A stretch of 59,460 nucleotides of DNA from Acidobacteriota bacterium (lineage in GTDB: Bacteria > Acidobacteriota > Thermoanaerobaculia > Thermoanaerobaculales > Sulfomarinibacteraceae): positions 1 through 59,460 of the forward strand of contig JAHECW010000010.1 of NCBI GenBank assembly GCA_024641545.1, given 5' to 3'. A program made the translations under genes and the position numbers. Positions 43,750-51,670 of this stretch are shown piece by piece. Below the pieces are notes generated by a model, which saw only the letters and a program-made list of their open reading frames with translations, did not search any database and had not been told where the DNA came from. The stretch's first letter is position 1; every line of letters begins with the position of its first letter.

Positions 43750-44154
43750 ATGACCGACTCGCCCTCCGTCCGCCTGGACATCTGGCTCGATGTGGCCTGC
43801 ATCTACAAGACCAGATCGCAGGCCCAGGCAGCCTGCAAGAACGGCCGGGTGGAGGTCAACGGAGACCGCGGCAAGGCCCACCGTGCGGTCCGTCCGGGGG
43901 ACGAGATCTTGATCTCCCTTCCCGGTGGCCGCAAGCGAACCATCGAGGTCGTGGAACTCGAATCCACCAACGTCTCCAAAGCTCGGGCGCGCGAGCTTTA
44001 CATCGACCACACTCCACCACCGACTCCGGAGGAGGCCGAACTGAGAAAGATGCAGCGGCTCTCCATGCCGCCGCGCCGCGAGCGCGGTATGGGAGCGCCA
44101 AAGAAGCAGGAGCGCCGCAAGCTGCGCCGGCTCAAAGAGGGCGAAGAGCTGTGA
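43750..44154 (+). CDS. S4-domain RNA-binding protein, Hsp15-like
   Basis: This 134-residue basic cytosolic protein has an S4 RNA-binding domain at about residues 8-68: RLDIWLDVACIYKTRSQAQAACKNGRVEVNG, then a VRPGDEILISLPG strand. The tail is highly basic and helical (KKQERRKLRRLKEGEEL). The closest well-known relative is Hsp15 (HslR), which binds stalled 50S subunits carrying peptidyl-tRNA; RqcH-pathway S4 proteins are similar. The ATG lies about 13 bases after a TAAACT box. The deaminase gene follows after 74 bases. Confidence 0.85.
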   Translation: MTDSPSVRLDIWLDVACIYKTRSQAQAACKNGRVEVNGDRGKAHRAVRPGDEILISLPGGRKRTIEVVELESTNVSKARARELYIDHTPPPTPEEAELRKMQRLSMPPRRERGMGAPKKQERRKLRRLKEGEEL

Positions 44155-44181
44155 AGGGACGCTCGGGACGAGCAGATTAGC

Positions 44182-44229
44182 TACAATCCTCCAGACCCGC
44201 GCCCCGGGGTGCGGGTCTGGAGGATTGTA
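44182..44229. promoter_or_regulatory. Perfect hairpin enclosing the ribosome site of the deaminase gene
   Basis: Perfect 19-base arms lie at 44182-44200 and 44211-44229. The inner bases GCCCCGGGGT extend the stem with a G-U pair and two C-G pairs. The right arm contains the Shine-Dalgarno GGAGG (44219-44223), and its last base is the A of the ATG. The left arm begins TACAAT, itself a good -10 box. A transcript entering from upstream would hide the ribosome site; one started from TACAAT (about 44194) would lack the pairing bases. Confidence 0.65.
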
Positions 44230-45548
44230 TGGATACATCGAACTGGGACTCCCTCGTTGTCGGCGGCACCATCCTGACGATGGAGCCCGGGAGCGAACCC
44301 ATCCCCGACGGCGCCATCGCGATCGCCGACGGCCGGATTGCCGCCGTCGGTCTGGCCGAGGACCTGCTGGAGCACGCACCGACAGGCCAGGTGGTCACCG
44401 CCGGCGGCTGCCTGATCCTGCCCGGTCTGGTCAACACCCACTCCCACCTGGCCATGACCCTGCTCCGCGGCCTGGCCGATGATCTGCCGTTGATGGAGTG
44501 GTTGGAGAACCACATCTGGCCGGCGGAAAAGACCCACATGAACCGCGAGGCGGTTCGCCTCGGCACCGAGCTCGCAGTCGCAGAGCAACTCCTCGCCGGG
44601 ATCACGACCACCACCGATATGTACTTTTTCGCCGACGAGGTCGCCTCGGTGCTCGCCGAGGCCGGGATGCGCGGAGTGATTGCCGAATCGCTCATCGATT
44701 TCGCGACGCCACGATGCAAGACCCCCGAAGAGATGATGGAAAAGCAGCGGGAGCTCGCCCAGCATTACCGCAAGCACCCGCTGATCACCCCGTCCATCGC
44801 CGCCCACGCGCCCTACACGGTGAGTGCGAACAATCTGGTCAAGGAGGCCGAGCTGGCCGAGGAGCTCGGAGTGACTCTTCAGATTCACCTCTCCGAAACG
44901 CGGTGGGAGGTCGCGAAGCTCATGGAGGAGAAGGGGCGGTCTCCGGTCGCCTACCTCGCCGATCTCGGGGTGCTCTCCGAGCGCACCGTCGCCGCCCACT
45001 GCGTCCACGTCTCACCCGAAGACATCGAGATCCTCGTCGACTTCGAGGTCGGTGTCGCCCACAATCCCGTCTCCAACCTCAAGCTCGCCTCGGGCGTGGC
45101 CCCGATTCCGACCATGGTCGAAGCCGGGGTCAAGCTCGGCCTCGGCACCGACGGTGCGGCGTCCAACAACACCCTGGACCTCCTGCGCGACATGCAGCTG
45201 ACCTCTCTGCTCCACAAGGGAGTTCTTGGAGATCCGACGGTCCTTCCCGCCCGCACCATGATCGAGATGGCGACCATCGGCGGCGCCCGAGTCCTCGGAC
45301 TCGACGCCGAGATCGGCACCCTGACCGAGGGTAAGCAGGCCGACATGGTCTGCCTGTCGGTCGACGGTCCCCATGCCACCCCGGTCTTCGATCCCTGGTC
45401 CCACCTGGTCTACGCCGCCCGATCCTCCGATGTCCGGCACGTGCTCGTCCGCGGCAAGCTCGTGGTCGGCAACCGAACGCTCAACACGCTGGATCAGGAA
45501 CGCATCGAGTCGCAGGCGTGGGATTTCGCGCGGCGGTTGAAGAGGTGA
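44229..45548 (+). CDS. mtaD: 5-methylthioadenosine/S-adenosylhomocysteine deaminase-type amidohydrolase
   Basis: This 439-residue metal-dependent amidohydrolase has the HxH metal motif at NTHSHLAMTLLRG (about residues 68-80). A third metal His lies in IHLSETRWEV, a fourth in AAHCVHVSPEDIE, and the catalytic Asp in LGTDGAASNNTLDL near 305. This order and the SNNTLDL segment fit the MTA/SAH deaminase (MtaD) group, which converts these nucleosides to inosine forms in methionine salvage. A related guanine or chlorohydrolase-type activity cannot be excluded. Translation starts at the ATG at the end of a perfect hairpin. Confidence 0.85.
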   Translation: MDTSNWDSLVVGGTILTMEPGSEPIPDGAIAIADGRIAAVGLAEDLLEHAPTGQVVTAGGCLILPGLVNTHSHLAMTLLRGLADDLPLMEWLENHIWPAEKTHMNREAVRLGTELAVAEQLLAGITTTTDMYFFADEVASVLAEAGMRGVIAESLIDFATPRCKTPEEMMEKQRELAQHYRKHPLITPSIAAHAPYTVSANNLVKEAELAEELGVTLQIHLSETRWEVAKLMEEKGRSPVAYLADLGVLSERTVAAHCVHVSPEDIEILVDFEVGVAHNPVSNLKLASGVAPIPTMVEAGVKLGLGTDGAASNNTLDLLRDMQLTSLLHKGVLGDPTVLPARTMIEMATIGGARVLGLDAEIGTLTEGKQADMVCLSVDGPHATPVFDPWSHLVYAARSSDVRHVLVRGKLVVGNRTLNTLDQERIESQAWDFARRLKR

Positions 45549-45579
45549 GCGGTCGGTACGGACCCGTGATCGGTGATCC

Positions 45580-46005
45580 CTAGTTCGCGCCGTGCTTCCC
45601 CAGTTCGTCGCCATTCCCGAGGGCGTCGACGTTCACCTTGATCTTGATGGGTCCGCTATGGGCGGCTTCGGTCTTCTCCGTCGGATAGGCGAGACGGATC
45701 ATCCGTGCCAGCTTGGGATCCACGTCAAGAAACTGAATCCCGGCGCGGTAGACCAGTTGACCACCCGGTTCAGCCGTCGCAAACCCGGTGAGTTTACAGT
45801 GGACGACCCTCGCCTTGATCCGCAGGAGTCCATTGGGAAGCGGCAGCGAAATCCTGCACTCACCCCTCGGATTGAGGGCCGAAGCCAGGACCACGTGCGC
45901 TCCTTCGGGAGAGACATCGACCACCCGGGCCGGTCGGTTTCCCCCAACCGTGATATCAACGTCATGCGCCGGAATGACGCGACGAGAGCGACGGCGTTCT
46001 TCCAT
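45580..46005 (-). CDS. PilZ-domain protein
   Basis: This 141-residue protein is essentially a single PilZ domain. It has the RxxxR-type cyclic-di-GMP motif at the N-terminus (EERRRSRRVIP) and the DxSxxG-type motif VVDVSPEGAHV near residue 30. The barrel strands follow (GECRISLPLPNG, LRIKARVVHCK, YRAGIQFLDVDP). It probably binds c-di-GMP and controls surface or motility behaviour. The start at 46005 has GGGGGAG 4 bases upstream; an upstream start at 46044 would add 13 unsupported residues. It is convergent with the deaminase gene. Confidence 0.85.
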   Translation of the reverse strand: MEERRRSRRVIPAHDVDITVGGNRPARVVDVSPEGAHVVLASALNPRGECRISLPLPNGLLRIKARVVHCKLTGFATAEPGGQLVYRAGIQFLDVDPKLARMIRLAYPTEKTEAAHSGPIKIKVNVDALGNGDELGKHGAN

Positions 46006-46172
46006 CTGACTCCCCCTGCTACCGGTTCCGGCCGGACGCCCCATTCAACCCAACTTCAGATCGCGACGTCCGGTCAGTTGTATTCGGTGCGTGAAGATAG
46101 TATCCGATCCCGACACCGTGGTCCAGACACCGGGAACGAGTAAGATCGACTTCGAGCTCTCAGGAGGACACG

Positions 46173-47075
46173 ATGAATTCCACCCCGAAGAGGATCCTCG
46201 TCGCGACCGACTTTTCGACCACGGCCGATCGAGCGGAAAAGCTCGCCTTTCAGCTCGCGTCGCTGCTGAAGGCCGACCTCCACCTGGTTCACGTCAGGGT
46301 GATTCTGGAGGATCCCCTGATGGCGGAAGAGCACCAGATGGAGATCGAACGTCTGCTGGCGGCGGCGGACGAAACAACACGACACGCCTTCGCCAAGGAC
46401 CGGGTCGACCAACCCGGCATCACCGTCAAGACGCACCTGATCCGCAGTGTTTCGGCGGCCGAGGCGATCGCCGAAACCGCACTGGAGCTCGACTGCGATC
46501 TGGTCGTCATGGGCACCCATGGGCGTCGCGGCATCAAACACATGCTCCTCGGCTCCGTCGCCGAGAATGTGGTTCGGAGCGTCCATCGTCCGGTTCTCAC
46601 CGTCCGCCCGGAAACCGATTTTCCTGCTCAGGGGCCCGGGAGAATCCTGGTCGCTCATGACTTCTCCGATCGTTCGGCGAGCGCCGTGCGGATTGCCGGC
46701 GACTGGGCCCGGGCGTTCAACGCGGAACTCACCCTGCTCCACGTGGTTGAACCGGTTGTCTATCCCGAGTTCTATGCCATCAACGCGCTCCCGGACAACA
46801 TCACGACACGGCTTCAGGATCGCGCCGCCGAAGCCCTGGACGACGCGGCAACCGAGATCCTCGGGAGCCGGTTATTCGCCACCCGGGTGGTCATCGGCCG
46901 CGCGATCGACACGATCATCGCCGAGGCGCAGCCCGAGAACTACGATCTCCTGGTCATGGGGACACGGGGCCTGACCGGGCTCGAGCAACTCATGCTCGGC
47001 TCGGTCGCCGAGGGGGTCCTGCGGCGGTGCCCGGTGCCGTTGCTCACGGTCAGCGGCGAGCAGGTGAAGAGGTGA
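46173..47075 (+). CDS. Tandem universal stress protein
   Basis: This 300-residue cytosolic protein has two UspA domains (residues 1-148 and 155-300). Both carry the ATP-binding GxxG-x(9)-GS pattern: MGTHGRRGIKHMLLGSVAENVV and MGTRGLTGLEQLMLGSVAEGVL. The N-terminal strand RILVATDFS occurs in the first half and ILVAHDFSD in the second. Such proteins are induced by starvation, anoxia or redox stress. AGGAGG lies 5-6 bases before the ATG. Confidence 0.92.
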   Translation: MNSTPKRILVATDFSTTADRAEKLAFQLASLLKADLHLVHVRVILEDPLMAEEHQMEIERLLAAADETTRHAFAKDRVDQPGITVKTHLIRSVSAAEAIAETALELDCDLVVMGTHGRRGIKHMLLGSVAENVVRSVHRPVLTVRPETDFPAQGPGRILVAHDFSDRSASAVRIAGDWARAFNAELTLLHVVEPVVYPEFYAINALPDNITTRLQDRAAEALDDAATEILGSRLFATRVVIGRAIDTIIAEAQPENYDLLVMGTRGLTGLEQLMLGSVAEGVLRRCPVPLLTVSGEQVKR

Positions 47076-47179
47076 GCGCTCCCTCCGGTCGCTGTCAGCG
47101 CTCGCTGTGAGGAGTGAGCGCTCACTTCGCTCGCTGTGAGAGGCAAGATCCTCGTCCCGCCTTCTCACCTTCTAACCCT
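47076..47179. repeat. Tandem-repeat and pyrimidine-tract spacer
   Basis: Two units of the form GTGAGCGCT-...-CGCTCGCTGT (starting about 47072 and 47116) lie just after the universal stress gene. A C/T-rich run follows (CTTCTCACCTTCTAACCC, then TCTAACCTCCCAC). The run is similar (about 17 of 20 bases in its best part) to the tract at 19615-19640, which also separates convergent genes. Confidence 0.45.
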
Positions 47180-47764
47180 CTAACCTCCCACTTCCTCAAC
47201 CTCAACTCGATTGAACCGATTCATCGCCGCGTCGAGGCCGTCGGCCAGCACGGCCTCGACGGCATCCGCGGCTCGGGTGACGGCTGCCGCGACCGGCTCG
47301 AGCTCATCGTCTTCAAACGGCTCGGTGACATATGCCGCAAGGTCGTCCCAGACCGGCTCGCCGCGGACCCCGACCCTGAGCCGGGGGAAACCACTCCCGA
47401 CCGCTTCGCAGAGGTCCCGCAGGCCGTTGTGCGTCCCCGGCCCGCCGTGTTTTCGTAACCGCAGCCGACCGATGGGCAGGTCGATGTCATCGACGACCAC
47501 CAGAATCCTCTCGGGTTCGAGATCGAATCTGTCCATCAGCCACGCGAACGCGGCGCCCGACCGGTTCATATAGGTCATGGGTTTGCCGGCGATCACCCCG
47601 CCGCCGATGGCGAGGGGTGTCAGATCACACAGCGGGTGCCGGTCCCAGACGCCGAAACCGCGCCGTCGAGCGAGTTCGTCCACGACCCGAAACCCGACGT
47701 TGTGTCGGGTTTCGGCGTAACGCGATCCCGGATTTCCGAGACCGAGCACGATTTCGATGGCCAC
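47180..47764 (-). CDS. pth: Peptidyl-tRNA hydrolase
   Basis: This 194-residue enzyme releases peptides from prematurely dropped peptidyl-tRNA. Hallmarks are GLGNPGSRYAETRHNVGF (residues 8-25, with the catalytic His), KPMTYMNRSG near 60, VVVDDIDLPIGRLRLRKHGGPGTHNGLRD near 90-118 and FPRLRVGVRG. The usual GGHNGL reads GTHNGL. It lies 9 bases after rplY in the conserved prs-rplY-pth order. The family's C-terminal lid is short. Confidence 0.95.
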   Translation of the reverse strand: MAIEIVLGLGNPGSRYAETRHNVGFRVVDELARRRGFGVWDRHPLCDLTPLAIGGGVIAGKPMTYMNRSGAAFAWLMDRFDLEPERILVVVDDIDLPIGRLRLRKHGGPGTHNGLRDLCEAVGSGFPRLRVGVRGEPVWDDLAAYVTEPFEDDELEPVAAAVTRAADAVEAVLADGLDAAMNRFNRVEVEEVGG

Positions 47765-47773
47765 GGACGGCGG

Positions 47774-48463
47774 TTAGTCCGTCGCGTCTTCGTCCTTGCC
47801 CTTGCCGATGAGCTCGGGCTCGGCGGTGTCTTCGATGACCAGATCCGCGCCGAGTTCGTCCTCTTCCTCGGCTTCGGCGAGTCGAGGCTGCTCAACGAGC
47901 ACGACGACCCGGTTCGGGTCCTCGAGGAACTTGCCGCTCTCGGGGAGCTTGTCTTCGAGATCGGCCACGGTGACGACATCTCCGATCGCCATGTGCGTCA
48001 TGTCGATGTCGATGTGGTCGAACATGTCGCGCGGCAGCACCTCGACCGCGAGCTCGCGCGACACGAAGTCGACGCGTCCGCCCTGACGCACACCCACGCT
48101 GTCGCCGACGAGGTCGATGTGGATGGTCACGTTGAGCTTGTGGCCGGCGGTGACGCGGATGAAGTCGATGTGGACGAACTTGCCCGAGATCGGATCGACC
48201 TGGAGCTCCTTGATCATCGCCTGCCGCTCCTCCGTCGAGTCTTTGAGCTTGAGGAGGAAGATGGTGTTCTCGCCGGCTTCCTGCTTGAGGATTTCCCTGA
48301 CGGCGAGATCATCGACGGAAATCGGCACCGGCGGCAGGTCGCCGCCGTAAAGCACGGCCGGGACCCGTCCCACGGCGCGCAGCCGACCCGAGGGGCTGGT
48401 CCCCTTGTCCTCGCGCTTTTCGACGATAAGAGTGATTTCAGCGGTTTGAATCTTCGTTGCCAT
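47774..48463 (-). CDS. rplY: 50S ribosomal protein L25, CTC family
   Basis: This 229-residue long-form L25 (CTC/TL5 type) binds 5S rRNA. The N-terminal L25 domain covers about residues 1-95 (REDKGTSPSGRLRAVGRVPAVLYGG, ELQVDPISGKFVHIDF). The beta-barrel TL5 C-domain covers about 100-190. An acidic tail (EEEDELGADLVIED) follows. The ATG at 48463 is used because AAGGAG lies 9 bases upstream; the frame is open seven codons further but has no ribosome site. Confidence 0.95.
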   Translation of the reverse strand: MATKIQTAEITLIVEKREDKGTSPSGRLRAVGRVPAVLYGGDLPPVPISVDDLAVREILKQEAGENTIFLLKLKDSTEERQAMIKELQVDPISGKFVHIDFIRVTAGHKLNVTIHIDLVGDSVGVRQGGRVDFVSRELAVEVLPRDMFDHIDIDMTHMAIGDVVTVADLEDKLPESGKFLEDPNRVVVLVEQPRLAEAEEEDELGADLVIEDTAEPELIGKGKDEDATD

Positions 48464-48519
48464 TCTCGATGTCTCCTTACACACAGCCCCATCCCTGACG
48501 ATGGGTCAACGGAATAGGG

Positions 48520-49467
48520 TTATACAAACAGGCTTGAAACGGACGCTCCCTCGTGGATCCGGCGGATTGCCTCGCCGAGCAACACGGCCAACGAAAGCTG
48601 CTCGATCTTCGGGCTCCTGGCCGCCTCCTCACTCAGGCTCAAGGTATCGGTCACCAGGACCTTCTCGATGGTACTGGAGTTGATGCGTTCAACTGCCGGC
48701 CCGGACAAAACGGGGTGGACCCCGGCCGCGTAGACCGAGCGCGCACCGCGCTCGGTCAGTGCCTTGGCCGAGCCCACCAGCGTACCGGCGGTGTCGATGA
48801 TGTCGTCGATGATGACGCAGTCGCGACCTTCCACATCGCCGATGACATTCATGATTTCGGCCTTGTTGGCCTCCGGACGGCGTTTGTCCATGATCGCCAG
48901 GTCACTCTTCAGCCGCTTGGCGAAAGCCCGGGCACGCTCGACGCCGCCGGCGTCGGGTGACACCAGCACCAAACGCTCGAGGTTCTTCCGGCGGATGGCT
49001 TCGATGAGAATCGGCGCCGCATAGAGGTGATCGACGGGGATGTCGAAGAAACCCTGGATCTGCGCGGCGTGGAGATCGATGGTCAGCATCCGACCGGCGC
49101 CGGCCGAGGTGATCAGATTGGCCACCAGCTTTGCGGTGATGGGAACACGCGGGGCGTCTTTCCGGTCTTGGCGCGCATAGCCCATGTAGGGCATCACGAC
49201 GCAAACCCGCGACGGCGACGCCCTGCGGAAGGCATCGAGGATGATCAGCAGCTCCATCAGGGACTCGTTCGCCGGTCGCCCGGTCGGCTGAACGATAAAG
49301 ACATCGGCGCCCCGCACGTTGTCCTGAATCTGACAGAAGATCTCTCCATCGGAGAAACTCCCGAGACGCAGGTGTCCCATCTCGATCTGCAGATAGCCGC
49401 AGATCGCCTCCGACAGCGCCGGGTTCGCGCGACCGGAAAAGACCTGTAAGGGATGTTCTTTGAGCAT
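48520..49467 (-). CDS. prs: Ribose-phosphate pyrophosphokinase
   Basis: This 315-residue enzyme makes PRPP from ribose-5-phosphate and ATP for nucleotide, His and Trp synthesis. Motifs in order are VFSGRANPALSEAICGYL near residue 9, ARQDRKDAPRVPI near 97, and the metal and ribose site TIDLHAAQIQGFFDIPVDHLYA near 127-148. The PRPP loop is VIIDDIIDTAGTLVGSA near 216-232. It is full length. The tRNA-Gln gene lies just upstream on the same strand. Confidence 0.97.
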   Translation of the reverse strand: MLKEHPLQVFSGRANPALSEAICGYLQIEMGHLRLGSFSDGEIFCQIQDNVRGADVFIVQPTGRPANESLMELLIILDAFRRASPSRVCVVMPYMGYARQDRKDAPRVPITAKLVANLITSAGAGRMLTIDLHAAQIQGFFDIPVDHLYAAPILIEAIRRKNLERLVLVSPDAGGVERARAFAKRLKSDLAIMDKRRPEANKAEIMNVIGDVEGRDCVIIDDIIDTAGTLVGSAKALTERGARSVYAAGVHPVLSGPAVERINSSTIEKVLVTDTLSLSEEAARSPKIEQLSLAVLLGEAIRRIHEGASVSSLFV

Positions 49468-49483
49468 CTTCGTGCCTGCCTCT

Positions 49484-49558
49484 TGGCTGGGGCGGCAGGA
49501 TTCGAACCTGCGAATGCCGGATCCAAAGACCGGTGGCTTACCGCTTGCCGACGCCCCA
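49484..49558 (-). tRNA. tRNA-Gln (anticodon TTG)
   Basis: Read on the minus strand, the acceptor TGGGGCG pairs with CGCCCCA. The anticodon loop CTTTGGA gives anticodon TTG, and the T-arm is GCAGG-TTCGAAT-CCTGC. The discriminator is G, and CCA is encoded (49486-49484). It sits between spoVG and prs, as tRNA-Gln does between ispE and prs in many proteobacteria. Confidence 0.95.
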
Positions 49559-49634
49559 AGCGTCGCGAATTATAGCCGAGCGCATCTTCACCGGGGGGAA
49601 CCGGGCACAACGCCCGGCGCCGCGACCGGATCAA

Positions 49635-50039
49635 TCACTCGGCGTCGAGATTCCTCCTGTTGACGTCCGAGGTCCAGTAGTCCTCGCTGAAGAGCTTCGC
49701 CGTCAGCCGATCCATGAGGCTCGGGCCACTGGAACCACGTTCCTTGTTCTGTTCTTCGGGGTTCGGCACCGCGAGATTTCGAACCGCGTTCAGGTACTCC
49801 TCGATCACCCTCTCCTCGATGGCCTCTCGGGTTTCCCGATTGAGGGGATGGGCGATATCACGCATCTGTCCGTTGCGAGCCTTTCGGGCCGGCATGGTCA
49901 CGAAGTACTGATCTTCGCGCCCTTCCACCACCCGCAGATCGTTGATGATGAAGCAGTCATCAACAACGATGCTCGCGAACGCTCGGATCTTGCCGCCCTT
50001 GGCCGGGCTGATGCGCACCTCGGTCACTTCCATCGCCAA
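49635..50039 (-). CDS. spoVG: SpoVG-family RNA/DNA-binding regulator
   Basis: This 134-residue protein has an N-terminal SpoVG domain (VTEVRISPAKGGKIRAFASIVVDDCFII, RVVEGREDQYFVTMPARKARNGQMRDIAHPLN). In Gram-positives it affects septation and sporulation and binds nucleic acid; in Gram-negatives its role is unclear. The C-terminus (about 85-134) is longer than in Bacillus, charged and Asp/Glu-ended. GGAGG lies 5-6 bases before the start. It is 6 bases downstream of ispE, so it is part of that operon. Confidence 0.93.
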   Translation of the reverse strand: MAMEVTEVRISPAKGGKIRAFASIVVDDCFIINDLRVVEGREDQYFVTMPARKARNGQMRDIAHPLNRETREAIEERVIEEYLNAVRNLAVPNPEEQNKERGSSGPSLMDRLTAKLFSEDYWTSDVNRRNLDAE

Positions 50040-50045
50040 CCTCCA

Positions 50046-50945
50046 TCACCTCGCCGCTTCAACGACAAGCCTCGCCGACGATCGCGGCAAGGTTGAACCC
50101 ACATGTACGAACCAGTCCGCAGGCAGCATTTCGGCTGCCCGCCGCGCGGCCGCCGGATCGCCGAAGACCGCAAAACCCGCCGCACCGGATCCCGACAGAG
50201 ACGCATGCAACGGACTGCCCGAACGCAGTATCCGCAACCCCTCGCCGACCTCCGGCCAAGACTTGACCACGACCTCTTCGAGCTCGTTGGTCATGGCCCG
50301 CCAATCCAGTTTTCCCCGCAGGCCAGCCGCGAAGGCGTACAAGTTACCTTTCTGCGGGTTCGAGGTCAACTCTGCGTCAAAGGAACGATAGGCATCTGCC
50401 GTCGACACACGCATCTTTGGGACCGCCACAACCGCGGCCAGGACCGCCTGATCGGGCAGCGGAAAAACCTCGTCTCCACGACCGATGCCGAGGGCCGTGC
50501 CGCCGTAGAGGAAGAACGGGACATCGCTTCCGAGCATCGCGGCAAGACGATGAAGCCCCTCCCCATCGAGGTTGCAACCCCACAGCCGATCGAGAAGCAC
50601 GAGCGCGGCCGCCGCATCCGCTGACCCGCCGCCAAGCCCGCCGCCCACCGGAATGTGCTTGTTCAGCATCAACCTGGCGCCGGCCGAGACGCCCGCTTCG
50701 TCGGCAAGCAGCCGCGCCGCGCGGAGCACCAGGTTGCCTTCGTCGGATGCAACCGCGCCCTCCGGCACCACCTCGAGGGTCGTCTCGCCCGGCGGAGCCT
50801 GGGTCGCCGCGAGGCGGTCAAAAAGGTCGACACTCTGAAAGAGCGTGCGGAGTTCGTGAAAACCGTCCCGCCGGCGTCCCAGGATCTGAAGATGGAGATT
50901 GATCTTTGCCGGGACCGTGACCGAAAGCCGGTCGACCGCCATCAT
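50046..50945 (-). CDS. ispE: 4-diphosphocytidyl-2-C-methyl-D-erythritol kinase
   Basis: This 299-residue GHMP kinase of the MEP isoprenoid pathway phosphorylates CDP-ME using ATP. The N-terminal AKINLHLQILGRRRDGFHEL segment contains the catalytic Lys and substrate residues (about 13-32). The ATP loop is PVGGGLGGGSADAAAAL near 95-110. SLSGSGAAGFAVF is near 253-265. The start overlaps the LolB-like gene by a few bases, and the spoVG gene follows 6 bases after the stop. Confidence 0.95.
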   Translation of the reverse strand: MMAVDRLSVTVPAKINLHLQILGRRRDGFHELRTLFQSVDLFDRLAATQAPPGETTLEVVPEGAVASDEGNLVLRAARLLADEAGVSAGARLMLNKHIPVGGGLGGGSADAAAALVLLDRLWGCNLDGEGLHRLAAMLGSDVPFFLYGGTALGIGRGDEVFPLPDQAVLAAVVAVPKMRVSTADAYRSFDAELTSNPQKGNLYAFAAGLRGKLDWRAMTNELEEVVVKSWPEVGEGLRILRSGSPLHASLSGSGAAGFAVFGDPAAARRAAEMLPADWFVHVGSTLPRSSARLVVEAAR

Positions 50946-51670
50946 CCACCACAGGGCGGGAAGTCGGGAAGATCAGGCAGCGACGCGCCGCTGGGCCACT
51001 CCAACCGCTTGAGCTCGAGTTCGGCCCAGCGCCCATCCGGGCCTTCGATTCTGATCGTTCCGGGGACCGAGCTGGCGTGGGAACCGAGCTCGAGAAGCCA
51101 GCCATCCCCGTGCTCATCCCGGTGCACCCGAACCTCCACGACCCGCCATGGATTCGCCGCCAAGCGGACCGTCGCCACGAACCGATCCTCGGTCACCTCG
51201 ACCGCACCCTTCCCGTCGGGCCGCACCTCGCCGCGGCCCGTTGTCGGGAGCCGGCCCCCGAGGAGCCGCGCCGCCGGTTCCAACGGCAACGCCCCGACGC
51301 CGAGGATGTCCTCGAGATCTTCGATCTCACGTCGACAGCCGTTTTCCATGTCAAAGAAAAGCGTCGGAGCATCCGCCTCCCAGGCGGTCAAGGAGACCGC
51401 TGACCCGAAGGGCTCGGAAATGGTGAGGCGGCCGGCGCGCCCGGCGGTGATCACGGACAAACGAAGCCCGCCCGATCTTGCGACTCTGAGGTCGTAGAGC
51501 GCCGCCATGTCGCCCGTCGTGGGACGATTGAGACGCCCGATCGCCTCGATCAACTGCCCGGTATCGGGGCCCGGGCCGGTCGCACTCGCACACCCGAGGA
51601 CGCCGTGAACCGCTGCCAGAAGTGCGAGCACCCCGAGCACACGGTCTCGCTGGCTACGGCTGTGGCGCAT
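50942..51670 (-). CDS. lolB: LolB-like outer-membrane lipoprotein
   Basis: This protein of about 242 residues has a lipoprotein signal (lipobox VLGC, acylated Cys near residue 27). Its beta-rich body resembles LolB/LolA folds: YDLRVARSGGLRLSVITAGRAGRLTISEPFG, where an aromatic or hydrophobic cavity would hold lipid. Sequence similarity alone is weak. The name rests mainly on the conserved order TPR-lolB-ispE-tRNA-prs-rplY-pth. LolB receives lipoproteins from LolA and inserts them in the outer membrane. The start at 51670 is uncertain; 51682 is an alternative in frame. The gene overlaps both neighbours. Confidence 0.65.
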   Translation of the reverse strand: MRHSRSQRDRVLGVLALLAAVHGVLGCASATGPGPDTGQLIEAIGRLNRPTTGDMAALYDLRVARSGGLRLSVITAGRAGRLTISEPFGSAVSLTAWEADAPTLFFDMENGCRREIEDLEDILGVGALPLEPAARLLGGRLPTTGRGEVRPDGKGAVEVTEDRFVATVRLAANPWRVVEVRVHRDEHGDGWLLELGSHASSVPGTIRIEGPDGRWAELELKRLEWPSGASLPDLPDFPPCGG

